This document shows, piece after piece, positions 35,855 through 42,443 of a stretch of 64,000 bases of DNA. The stretch spans positions 1-64,000 of the forward strand of contig CBDURF010000001.1 of NCBI GenBank assembly GCA_965369705.1, written 5' to 3'. The notes below the pieces were generated by a model, which had not been told where the DNA came from, searched no databases, and was given only the letters and a program-made list of their open reading frames with translations. Positions within the stretch are counted from its first letter, which is position 1. Every line of letters starts with the position of its first letter. The position numbers were made by a program, and so were the translations under genes. The stretch is from JAGLCY01 sp965369705 (GTDB lineage: Bacteria > Krumholzibacteriota > Krumholzibacteriia > LZORAL124-64-63).

Positions 35855-36412
35855 CTACAACTCCATGATTTCCGCCTGCTTGGCGGTGACGATCTTGTCG
35901 ATCTCCGTGCAGAAACGGTCGGTCAACTTCTGCACCTGGTCCCGGTCGCCGTGGAATTCGTCTTCAGTGATGTTGCCGTCCTTCTGTTCCTTCTTCAGGG
36001 TGTCGTTGGCCTCCTGGCGCACTTTGCGAACGGCGATCTTGCCCTCCTCGGCATATTCCCCGGCCTGTTTGCCGAGCTCCTTGCGACTTTCCTCCGTCAG
36101 TTCCGGAATCTGGATCCGGATCATCATGCCGTCGCTGGCGGGATTGAAGCCCAGGTTGCCGGCCTGGATCGCCTTTTCGATCTCGCCGATGGTGCCGCGG
36201 TCGAAGGGCTTGACCGTCAACAGGCGGGGTTCAGGCACGGCCACGGTCGCCAGCTGGTTCAGCGGAGTGATGACCCCGTAGTACTCGACCTTGATTCCCT
36301 CGAGGATGGCTGGCGTGGCCTTGCCGGTGCGAATGCGGCCCAGGCGGCCCTTCATCATCTCAATGACTTCCTCCATGGACAATTCGGCGTTTCCCCTGGC
36401 TTCGGCGCTCAT
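35855..36412 (-). CDS. frr: Ribosome recycling factor
   Basis: Splits post-termination ribosomes together with EF-G. The chosen ATG has GGAG at normal spacing, overlaps the pyrH stop (ATGA) and yields exactly 185 residues, the standard RRF size. It shows the three-helix bundle and inserted domain: KGRLGRIRTGKATPAILEGI, then YYGVITPLNQLATVAVPEPR, and the C-terminal helix DRFCTEIDKIVTAKQAEIM. The gene follows pyrH and precedes uppS, the usual order. Translational coupling to pyrH would keep the two at a fixed ratio. Confidence 0.97.
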   Translation of the reverse strand: MSAEARGNAELSMEEVIEMMKGRLGRIRTGKATPAILEGIKVEYYGVITPLNQLATVAVPEPRLLTVKPFDRGTIGEIEKAIQAGNLGFNPASDGMMIRIQIPELTEESRKELGKQAGEYAEEGKIAVRKVRQEANDTLKKEQKDGNITEDEFHGDRDQVQKLTDRFCTEIDKIVTAKQAEIMEL

Positions 36413-37125
36413 GACTGTGTCTCCTTTTTGATCCAGGTTCCCGGCTGCTCGCCGGCGATGACGTTGACGAGGTTGTCCGGATCCGACATATCGAATACGA
36501 ACATCGGCAGCCCCTGTTCCGCGCACAGGGTGACCGCGGTGAGGTCCATGACCTGCAGGCGTTGGTCGATGACCTCGTCGTAGGTCAGCTGCTCGAAGCG
36601 TCGGGCGTCGTCGTACCGGTGGGGATCCTTGTCGTAGACCCCGTCCACCTGGGTGCCCTTGAGCAGGACATCCGCGCTGATTTCCAGGGCGCGCAGGGCG
36701 GCGGCGGAGTCGGTCGTGAAATAGGGATTACCGGTTCCTCCGGCGAAAAGCAGCACATGCCCGGACTGCATCAGGGCCAAGGCGTCGTCCCGTGCGAAGG
36801 ACTTGGTCAACGGACGCTGCTCCCGGGGACTCAAGACCTTGGCCCGCAGGCCTTCGGCCCGCAGGTAGTCGCGAATGATGGCCGCATTCATCACCGTACC
36901 AAGCATGCCCACGTTGTCGGCGGTCACCCGGTCGACGATCTCCAGGTTGGCCGAGCGGGCACGGAAGATGTTCCCTGCGCCGACCACGATCCCCACCTGG
37001 ACGCCTTGCTGCACGACCTGGGCCACGGCCTGGGCCAGACCGGTCAGTTTCCGGTGGCTGTACTGCTCGCCCTCGGACATCAGGGCTTCGCCGCTCAATT
37101 TCAGGAGGATACGCGTGAATTTCAC
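36409..37125 (-). CDS. pyrH: UMP kinase
   Basis: Phosphorylates UMP to UDP; a hexameric amino-acid-kinase-fold enzyme usually activated by GTP and inhibited by UTP. The 238-residue form starts at a GTG giving VKFTRILLKLSGEAL, the typical start of PyrH. GAGNIFRA carries the phosphate-binding loop, FAGGTGNPYFTTDSAAALRA binds UMP, and KGTQVDGVYDKDP binds nucleotide. The open frame extends 31 codons upstream but enters the tsf terminator zone. It begins a new transcription unit or depends on read-through past the strong tsf terminator 90 bases upstream; I found no clear promoter in that gap. The stop overlaps the frr start. Confidence 0.96.
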   Translation of the reverse strand: MKFTRILLKLSGEALMSEGEQYSHRKLTGLAQAVAQVVQQGVQVGIVVGAGNIFRARSANLEIVDRVTADNVGMLGTVMNAAIIRDYLRAEGLRAKVLSPREQRPLTKSFARDDALALMQSGHVLLFAGGTGNPYFTTDSAAALRALEISADVLLKGTQVDGVYDKDPHRYDDARRFEQLTYDEVIDQRLQVMDLTAVTLCAEQGLPMFVFDMSDPDNLVNVIAGEQPGTWIKKETQS

Positions 37126-37216
37126 CGGTGTGCGACCTTTCCGAGTGGGGTCCCGCCGGAGGGGAACCGCAATCCATCCCTGATCCGCCGGCTCCCGGAG
37201 GAATGCCGGCCCATCC

Positions 37217-37248
37217 ACAAAAAAAAGCCCGGGCGCAAGACCCGGGCT
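37217..37248 (-). terminator. Intrinsic terminator after tsf
   Basis: Minus strand: AGCCCGGG, a 7-base loop, CCCGGGCT, then eight consecutive T. It lies 15 bases past the tsf stop and separates rplM-rpsI-rpsB-tsf from pyrH and the genes after it. This is the clearest intrinsic terminator in the window. Confidence 0.93.
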
Positions 37249-37263
37249 GTGAGGCGCTCCTGG

Positions 37264-37857
37264 CTAACCGCCGATCTGGAAGCGTGCGAAACGCTTGATC
37301 TGCATGTTTTCGCCCAGGGAGCCGATGATGGACTTGAGGTAGTCCGCCACCGTCATGTCAGGGTCCTTGACGTACTTCTGTTCGAGCAGGACGAATTCAC
37401 TGTAATACTTGTCCACCTTGCCTTCAACAATCTTGTCGATCATTTCGGCGGGCTTGCCCTGCTCCTCCATCTGGCCCCGGTAGATCTCCTTCTCCTTTTC
37501 GACCAGGGAGGGATCGACCTCTTCCCGGGCCACGGCAATGGGGCTGGCCGCAGCGATATGCATGGCCACGTTGTGGACGAATTCCTGGAAATCGTCGGTT
37601 CGGGCCACGAAATCGGTTTCACAGGAAACTTCCACCAGGACGCCGACCTTGCCACCCATGTGGATGTAACTGCCCACGACCCCCTGGCTGGTGGCCCGGC
37701 CTTCCTTTTTCGCGGCCGAAGCGATTCCCTTCTTGCGCAGGTATTCGCCGGCCTTTTCCATGTCGCCGTCGCACTCCTGAAGGGCCTTCTTGCAATCCAT
37801 CATCCCTGCGTTCGTAGCCTCACGCAGCTCCTTGACCATCTTCGCGGTGATATCCAT
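37264..37857 (-). CDS. tsf: Translation elongation factor Ts
   Basis: Nucleotide-exchange factor for EF-Tu. The 197-residue form is the short type (as in Thermus and several other phyla) with one core subdomain; E. coli has 283 residues. The N-terminal module ITAKMVKELREATNAGMMDC is a UBA-like domain, followed by the TDFVAR motif (CETDFVARTDDFQ) that contacts EF-Tu. The C-terminal part VLLEQKYVKDPDMTVADYL is also conserved. GGAGGA precedes the ATG. It follows rpsB by about 144 bases with a strong hairpin between, and is followed at once by a strong terminator. Confidence 0.97.
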   Translation of the reverse strand: MDITAKMVKELREATNAGMMDCKKALQECDGDMEKAGEYLRKKGIASAAKKEGRATSQGVVGSYIHMGGKVGVLVEVSCETDFVARTDDFQEFVHNVAMHIAAASPIAVAREEVDPSLVEKEKEIYRGQMEEQGKPAEMIDKIVEGKVDKYYSEFVLLEQKYVKDPDMTVADYLKSIIGSLGENMQIKRFARFQIGG

Positions 37858-37953
37858 GACTCCTCCAGATTTCCCTGTCCCACCCTCATTCGGGGCCGCG
37901 GAGGGAGAGTTGTTGACTCTGCCGGAACGATAGCCGGCCCATTTATTGTAACG

Positions 37954-37986
37954 GAGGCCCGACCCCGGTTGGGGCCGGGCCCTCCC
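37954..37986 (-). terminator. Strong rpsB-tsf intercistronic hairpin (attenuator-like)
   Basis: On the minus strand GGAGGGCCCGGCCCC, a four-base loop, and the near-complement GGGGTCGGGCCTCC form a stem of about 14 pairs with one bulged G and one G-U pair. It starts 15 bases after the rpsB stop. The bases that follow (GTTACAATAAATGG) are not T-rich, so partial termination, RNA processing or mRNA stabilisation is more likely than full termination. Confidence 0.5.
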
Positions 37987-38001
37987 GCAATGATTATCGC
38001 G

Positions 38002-38877
38002 TCAATCCTGATTGGCCGACTTTTCGGCACCCTCGGCACCCTTGGCGGCTTCGACCGGTTCGACCGGTTCGGTTGCGGCAGGAGATCCGTCTGCGGCTTC
38101 GACCTTGCTGTCGTCACCGGCCAGAGTGGCGCTGGCGGTTTTGGGCTCGTCCTTCGCCTCGGCCATGTCAACGCCCTGATCCTTGCCCTCGGCCTTGGTC
38201 TTGCGGCCCTCTTCGATGGCCTCGGCGACCACCCTGGTGAACAGGGTGATGGCGCGGATGGCGTCATCGTTGCCGGGAATGGGAAAGGTGATCAGGGTGG
38301 GGTCGCAATTGGTATCGACGATGCCGATGACCGGAATGCCCAGCTTGTTGGCCTCGCGCACGGCGGTTTCTTCCTCGGCGGTGTCCACGACGAACACCGC
38401 GTCCGGAACGCCCTTCATCTTGCGGATGCCGCCCAGGTTGGTATTGAGCTTTGCGAATTTACGACTGAACTCAAGCTGCTCCTTCTTGGAGAAGTTCTCC
38501 ATGCGGCCGTCGTTCATCATGGCTTCGATCTCTTCGAGCTTCTGGACGCTCTTGTAGATGGTCTGGTGGTTGGTCAGCATCCCCCCCAGCCAGCGCTCGG
38601 TCACGTAGGGCATGCCGGCCTTTTCAGCCATCTCGCGGATGGCGACCTTGGCCTGTTTCTTGGTACCGACGAAAAGGACGGTGCCGCCCTTGGCGCCGAC
38701 GGTCTTGAGGAAGTCGCAGGCCTTGTTCAGTGCCCGCAGGGTCCTCTGCAGATCGATGATGTAGATGCCACCCCGGGCAATGAAGATGTAGGGCTTCATC
38801 TTGGGATTCCACTTGCGGGTTTGGTGTCCGAAATGGACTCCCGCTTCCAGCAGGTCTTTCAGACCGACATTAGCCAT
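38002..38877 (-). CDS. rpsB: Small-subunit ribosomal protein S2
   Basis: Late-assembling protein of the 30S head. The ATG follows an AGG-containing site and gives MANVGLKDLLEAGVHFGHQTRKWNPKM, of which GVHFGHQ and the later ERWLGGMLTN are family signatures. The core ends near residue 225. After it comes a long acidic, Ala/Glu-rich tail of about 65 residues (from KTKAEGKDQ to the end SANQD) that is not part of the ordinary S2 fold and is likely disordered. It is first in the rpsB-tsf pair, downstream of rplM-rpsI, with a structured 190-base leader. Confidence 0.97.
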   Translation of the reverse strand: MANVGLKDLLEAGVHFGHQTRKWNPKMKPYIFIARGGIYIIDLQRTLRALNKACDFLKTVGAKGGTVLFVGTKKQAKVAIREMAEKAGMPYVTERWLGGMLTNHQTIYKSVQKLEEIEAMMNDGRMENFSKKEQLEFSRKFAKLNTNLGGIRKMKGVPDAVFVVDTAEEETAVREANKLGIPVIGIVDTNCDPTLITFPIPGNDDAIRAITLFTRVVAEAIEEGRKTKAEGKDQGVDMAEAKDEPKTASATLAGDDSKVEAADGSPAATEPVEPVEAAKGAEGAEKSANQD

Positions 38878-39068
38878 GATTGCCTCCAACTAACAAAGGT
38901 TGAGCCTCCCCGGCCATCTAAGGAGATGGAAAAACACCCCAGAGAAGATCAGGCCAGGTGCCACCTGTTCCACTCCTCCGGCCGGGTGTGTAATTTCCGG
39001 TCCGCGACCAACCATTCCGTTGACCACGGGACCGTTTGACGCCAAACGCTGGCTCCGGCTGATCCGGC
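38878..39068 (-). promoter_or_regulatory. Structured rpsI-rpsB spacer, candidate S2 leader RNA
   Basis: The 191-base gap between rpsI and rpsB holds several perfect short hairpins. CGTTTG/CAAACG (39033-39048) lies just past rpsI. CAGGTG/CACCTG (38955-38967, one-base loop) is in the middle. CCATCT/AGATGG (38914-38929, four-base loop) is preceded on the minus strand by a run of five T. The rest has no gene. Ribosomal-protein operons often carry autoregulatory leaders for S2; the placement fits, but I cannot match a known leader family. Confidence 0.4.
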
Positions 39069-39455
39069 CTAGCGTTTGGAGAACTGGAACCGCTTCCTGG
39101 CGCCCGGCTGACCGTACTTCTTGCGCTCCACCATACGGGGATCGCGGGTCAGGAATCCGTGCTTGCGCAGGGGCTTGCGGTAATCTTCGTTGGCGACCAC
39201 GAGAGCACGGGACAGGCCGTGGCGCAAGGCGCCCGCCTGACCGGAGATCCCGCCGCCCTTGACGGTGCACCAGATGTCGAATTCGCCCTCGACACCCAGG
39301 CTGGTCAACGGCCGCAGGGCCTGCTGACGTACGGCTAAACCGAAATATTCCTCTACGGACCGGTTGTTGACCTTGATCTGGCCCGAACCCTGGGTGATCC
39401 AGACGCGGGCGACGGCGGTCTTTCGGCGTCCCGTGGCGTAATATCTTTCTTCCAA
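39069..39455 (-). CDS. rpsI: Small-subunit ribosomal protein S9
   Basis: 30S protein whose C-terminal tail reaches the P-site tRNA anticodon. It has 128 residues with the start YYATGRRKTAVARVW, the signature GGGISGQAGALRHGLSRAL, and the conserved C-terminus KKYGQPGARKRFQFSKR ending in SKR, all expected. It follows rplM by 83 bases, the universal L13-S9 pair. The spacer to rpsB is longer than usual and structured. Nothing unusual in length or composition. Confidence 0.98.
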   Translation of the reverse strand: MEERYYATGRRKTAVARVWITQGSGQIKVNNRSVEEYFGLAVRQQALRPLTSLGVEGEFDIWCTVKGGGISGQAGALRHGLSRALVVANEDYRKPLRKHGFLTRDPRMVERKKYGQPGARKRFQFSKR

Positions 39456-39538
39456 CTTTTCTTCCTCCAGGCGAGCGCGGCCTGCGGGCCTTCGCTCAGG
39501 TCTTTCAGGACATTCAGGACATCCAGGAAATGCTGTCC

Positions 39539-39967
39539 CTACAGTTCGACGATCTTCGGCTGTTGCGGCCCGTGGGGATGCTCCCCGCCCGCGTACACCC
39601 TCAGGTTCGTCAGCTGTTTGCGTCCGAGGCGGGTCTTGGGCAGCATGCCCTTGACGGCGCGCAGGATGACTTCCTCGGGGCGCTTCTCCATCAGCTTCTT
39701 CATCGTGGTCACCCGCTGGCCGCCCATATAACCGGTGTGGCTCAGGTAGACCTTCTTCTCGCGCTTCTGGCCGGTGAGCTTCACCTTGGCGGCATTCAGG
39801 ACGATGACGTTGTCGCCCATGTCCAGGTTGGCCGTGAAGGTGGGCTTGTGCTTGCCCCTCAGAAAAGTGGCCACCTGGGTGGCCAGACGGCCCAGGACGA
39901 TATCCTCGGCATCCACCACCAGCCAGTCCTTGGCGATTTCGTCCAGCTTCATGCTATAGGTCTTCAC
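39539..39967 (-). CDS. rplM: Large-subunit ribosomal protein L13
   Basis: Early-assembly 50S protein. The GTG start (VKTYSMKLDEIAKDW) is supported by GAGGAG seven bases upstream and gives 142 residues, the same length as in E. coli. The family signature region is seen in VKGMLPKTRLGRKQLTNLRV and VYAGGEHPHGPQQP. An upstream in-frame extension of 81 codons reaches into the promoter and is not real. It is the first gene of the rplM-rpsI unit and has a leader of about 200 bases, which suggests autogenous control as is known for L13 operons in other bacteria. Confidence 0.98.
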   Translation of the reverse strand: MKTYSMKLDEIAKDWLVVDAEDIVLGRLATQVATFLRGKHKPTFTANLDMGDNVIVLNAAKVKLTGQKREKKVYLSHTGYMGGQRVTTMKKLMEKRPEEVILRAVKGMLPKTRLGRKQLTNLRVYAGGEHPHGPQQPKIVEL

Positions 39968-39993
39968 GGATTTTCTCCTCGAAATGCCGGCCT

Positions 39994-40010
39994 CACCGGT
40001 TGTTCCGGTG
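39994..40010 (-). promoter_or_regulatory. Hairpin just upstream of the rplM ribosome-binding site
   Basis: CACCGG, five bases, CCGGTG form a perfect stem 14 bases before the GAGGAG of rplM on the minus strand. Its position inside a 200-base leader makes it a candidate for L13-dependent translational control. Confidence 0.45.
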
Positions 40011-40181
40011 GCAATCAAAACCACTGAACACACCCGCGCGCCAACGCGTCGGCCGGGTTCAGCGGTCGCGTAACCTGTTTTTCTGCAACAAGAAGAGCCG
40101 AAAGCCCACAAATTCTCGGCACATTCTTGACCCTTGGCCAGGTCGGATAAATCGGGAAAATCCGCCCATTGCAGGACGGGT

Positions 40182-40210
40182 AAGCTAGCAAAGGGAAAGA
40201 ACTTTGTCAA
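40182..40210 (-). promoter_or_regulatory. Promoter of the rplM-rpsI operon
   Basis: A perfect TTGACA (40205-40210) is followed at 17 bases by TAGCTT (40182-40187) on the minus strand. The -10 matches only 3 of 6, but the perfect -35, the exact spacing and the lack of any other site upstream of rplM support it. The transcript would start near 40175, leaving a leader of about 200 bases. Confidence 0.6.
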
Positions 40211-40271
40211 GGAAACCCGACCCGGCTAAAGCCCGGAAATCCAGACACCGCGGGGCTTCATCCGGCGGCCG

Positions 40272-41339
40272 TCAGCGCGCAAGGACCGGCAGCAGGGTGT
40301 TCTCGAAAGGAGGCCGCAGCACACCGTGTTCGGTGATGAAGGCCGTGATGAGCTCAGCCGGCGTCACGTCGAAGGCCGGGTTCCAGGCGGCGGACGCCTC
40401 GGGGGTGACCCGGACCTCTCCCCAACGGTGCACTTCGACGGGATCGCGCTCCTCGATGATGATGTCCACGCCTGTGGCGGTGTCCGGGTCGAAGGTCGAG
40501 GCAGGGGCGGCGATGTAGAACGGCACGTCATGGCGGTCCGCCAGCACGGCCAGCGGATAGGTGCCGATCTTGTTGGCGGCGTCCCCGTTGGCGGCGATGC
40601 GATCCGCCCCGGTGATGACCGCATCGATCCGGCCCCGCCGCAGAACGGTCGCGGCGGCCGAATCGCAGATCACCGTCACGTCGATGCCCTGGTCGGCCAG
40701 TTCCCAGGCCGTCAACCGGGCCCCCTGCAGCAGGGGGCGGGTCTCATCGGCATAGACGCGAACGGTCTTGCCGGCTTCCCTGGCGCCGTAGATCACGCCC
40801 AAGGCGGTGCCGTAACCTCCGGTGGCCAGGCCGCCGGCGTTGCAGTGGGTCAGGACCGTGGCGAAATCCGGCAGCAGTTCCGCCCCCGCACGGCCGAGGG
40901 CCCGGCACATGGCGACATCCTCGTCCAGGACCTGGCGGGCTTCAGCCAAAAGGGCGGTCCCGATCTGCTGGGGACTGCCACCCTCGGTCACCAAACGCCG
41001 GGCCAGGGCCCCCACACGGTCAAGGGCCCAGAAGAGGTTGACCGCCGTGGGACGGGTGGCCGCCAGGAGCCGGCGATCGTTTTCCAGACATTCCAGCATG
41101 CCCCTGGTATCCCCGCCCCGGGCGGCTGCCAGGCGCCAGGACAGGGCCAGGCCGTGGGCCGCGGCCACACCGATGGCCGGTGCGCCCCGGACGGCCAGTT
41201 CGACGATGGCCCGGCAGAGGGCGGGGATATCGGCGCACCGCCGCCAGACGAGCCGGTCCGGCAGGACCGTCTGGTCGATCAGAACGACCTCACCGTCATC
41301 CCAGGCCACCACCGGGAAAGGAAAGGGCAGCGAACTCAT
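40272..41339 (-). CDS. mtnA: S-methyl-5-thioribose-1-phosphate isomerase
   Basis: Aldose-ketose isomerase of the methionine salvage pathway that turns methylthioribose-1-phosphate into methylthioribulose-1-phosphate. The 355 residues match the eIF2B-like family. The catalytic Cys is in THCNAGGLATGGYGTALG (Cys166) and the Asp in ITGADRIAANGDAANKIGTY (Asp246). VRGAPAIGVAAAHGLAL is the N-terminal signature. The start overlaps the maf stop (ATGA). It is last in a chain with recJ, relA/spoT, dtd and maf. No other salvage genes are nearby, so the context does not itself show a full pathway. Confidence 0.96.
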   Translation of the reverse strand: MSSLPFPFPVVAWDDGEVVLIDQTVLPDRLVWRRCADIPALCRAIVELAVRGAPAIGVAAAHGLALSWRLAAARGGDTRGMLECLENDRRLLAATRPTAVNLFWALDRVGALARRLVTEGGSPQQIGTALLAEARQVLDEDVAMCRALGRAGAELLPDFATVLTHCNAGGLATGGYGTALGVIYGAREAGKTVRVYADETRPLLQGARLTAWELADQGIDVTVICDSAAATVLRRGRIDAVITGADRIAANGDAANKIGTYPLAVLADRHDVPFYIAAPASTFDPDTATGVDIIIEERDPVEVHRWGEVRVTPEASAAWNPAFDVTPAELITAFITEHGVLRPPFENTLLPVLAR

Positions 41340-41968
41340 GCCAGCACTCCCTTCAGCAGCTCCCCCAGCCTGGCCAGAGGCAAACCCATCACGTTGAAAT
41401 AGCAGCCTTGGACTCCCCGAACCATCATCGCCCCGAAGCCCTGGATGCCGTAGGCTCCGGCCTTGTCCATGGGCTCCCCGGTGGCCACGTACCGTTCGAT
41501 GGCCGCCGGCGTCAGGGGAAGAAACTCGACCCCGGTTTGCTCGTAGGCGAAAACACCGGTCTGTCCGGCCGCCCCTCCCACCAGGGCAACCGCCGAGATG
41601 ACCGTATGACGCCGGCCGGCCAGACGGGTCAACAGCCGCACCGCATCTTCCGAGTCACCTGGCTTTTCCAAGATGTCCCCCCCGTGGACAACCACCGTAT
41701 CGGCACCCAGCACCAGACGCCCGGGCTGTCGCGTGGATACATCCCTGGCCTTGGCCTCCGCCAGCGTCAGGGCATAGGCGGCCGGATTTCCGTGAAGATC
41801 GACCAGCGAGGCCGCCAGTTCCGACTCGATGTCCCCGGCCAGACAGACCTCGAAGGGAATACCGGCCACGGTGAGCAGTTCGGCGCGGCGCGGCGAACGG
41901 GACGCCAGAACCAGCACCAGACCTTCGGGCCAGTCCAGGAAAGGCGACAGGTGCTTCGGGTCAAGCAT
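41336..41968 (-). CDS. maf: Maf-family nucleotide pyrophosphatase
   Basis: A house-cleaning enzyme that hydrolyses dTTP, UTP or modified nucleotides to monophosphates. It has about 210 residues. The phosphate-binding N-terminus is LASRSPRRAELL, with GADTVVVHGGDILEKP (catalytic Asp region) and AYGIQGFGAMMVRGVQGCYFNVMGLPL in the C-terminal half. The ATG was chosen because GGGAG lies nine bases before it; an ATG three codons earlier touches that site and cannot use it. It overlaps dtd by eight bases and mtnA by four, so it is translated as part of the chain. Confidence 0.95.
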   Translation of the reverse strand: MLDPKHLSPFLDWPEGLVLVLASRSPRRAELLTVAGIPFEVCLAGDIESELAASLVDLHGNPAAYALTLAEAKARDVSTRQPGRLVLGADTVVVHGGDILEKPGDSEDAVRLLTRLAGRRHTVISAVALVGGAAGQTGVFAYEQTGVEFLPLTPAAIERYVATGEPMDKAGAYGIQGFGAMMVRGVQGCYFNVMGLPLARLGELLKGVLA

Positions 41969-42428
41969 CGGCCCCATCTCCCCCGGCTGCTTCCCGGTCG
42001 ATTATCAGGGTGACCGGCCCGTCGTTGACCAGGGAGACCTGCATCATCGCCCCGAATTCACCTTCGGCCACGGTGGGCCATTCCCGCCTCAGCAGCAGAC
42101 CGAATTCCCCGTAAAGCCGTTGCGCCACATCCGCCGGAGCGGAACCGACGAAACTCGGGCGCATACCCTTGCGGCAATTGCCGTACAGGGTGAACTGGGA
42201 TACCAGCAGGATCCCGCCGCCGACTTCCTGCAGCGACAGATTCATCTTTCCCTCTGGATCGTTGAAGATGCGCAGGCGCGGCAGCTTGCGTGCCATCCAG
42301 GCCAGTTCAAAGGATGTGTCCGTCGGCCCGAAGGCCGCCAGGACCACCAACCCCCTTTCAATGCGGCCGACGGTTTCCCCGCCGATCAGGACGGAGGCGG
42401 GCCCACTTCTCTGGACGACACAACGCAA
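41961..42428 (-). CDS. dtd: D-aminoacyl-tRNA deacylase
   Basis: Removes D-amino acids wrongly attached to tRNA. The 155-residue protein starts MRCVVQRSGPASVLIGG and has the catalytic SQFTLYG (77-83), GNCRKGMRPSF, and the Gly-cis-Pro loop NDGPVTLIID that rejects L-aminoacyl-tRNA. The C-terminus has a short Gly/Asp/Ala tail. It lies 15 bases after relA/spoT, a pairing also found in Firmicutes where dtd follows relA. It overlaps maf. Confidence 0.97.
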   Translation of the reverse strand: MRCVVQRSGPASVLIGGETVGRIERGLVVLAAFGPTDTSFELAWMARKLPRLRIFNDPEGKMNLSLQEVGGGILLVSQFTLYGNCRKGMRPSFVGSAPADVAQRLYGEFGLLLRREWPTVAEGEFGAMMQVSLVNDGPVTLIIDREAAGGDGADA

Positions 42429-42443
42429 GGGTTCTCCTGTCGG

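Noticed and set aside
36562..39039. An 825-codon plus-strand open frame opposite pyrH, tsf and rpsB
   Set aside because: It is a shadow of three universally conserved genes, crosses a strong terminator, and has no recognisable domain.
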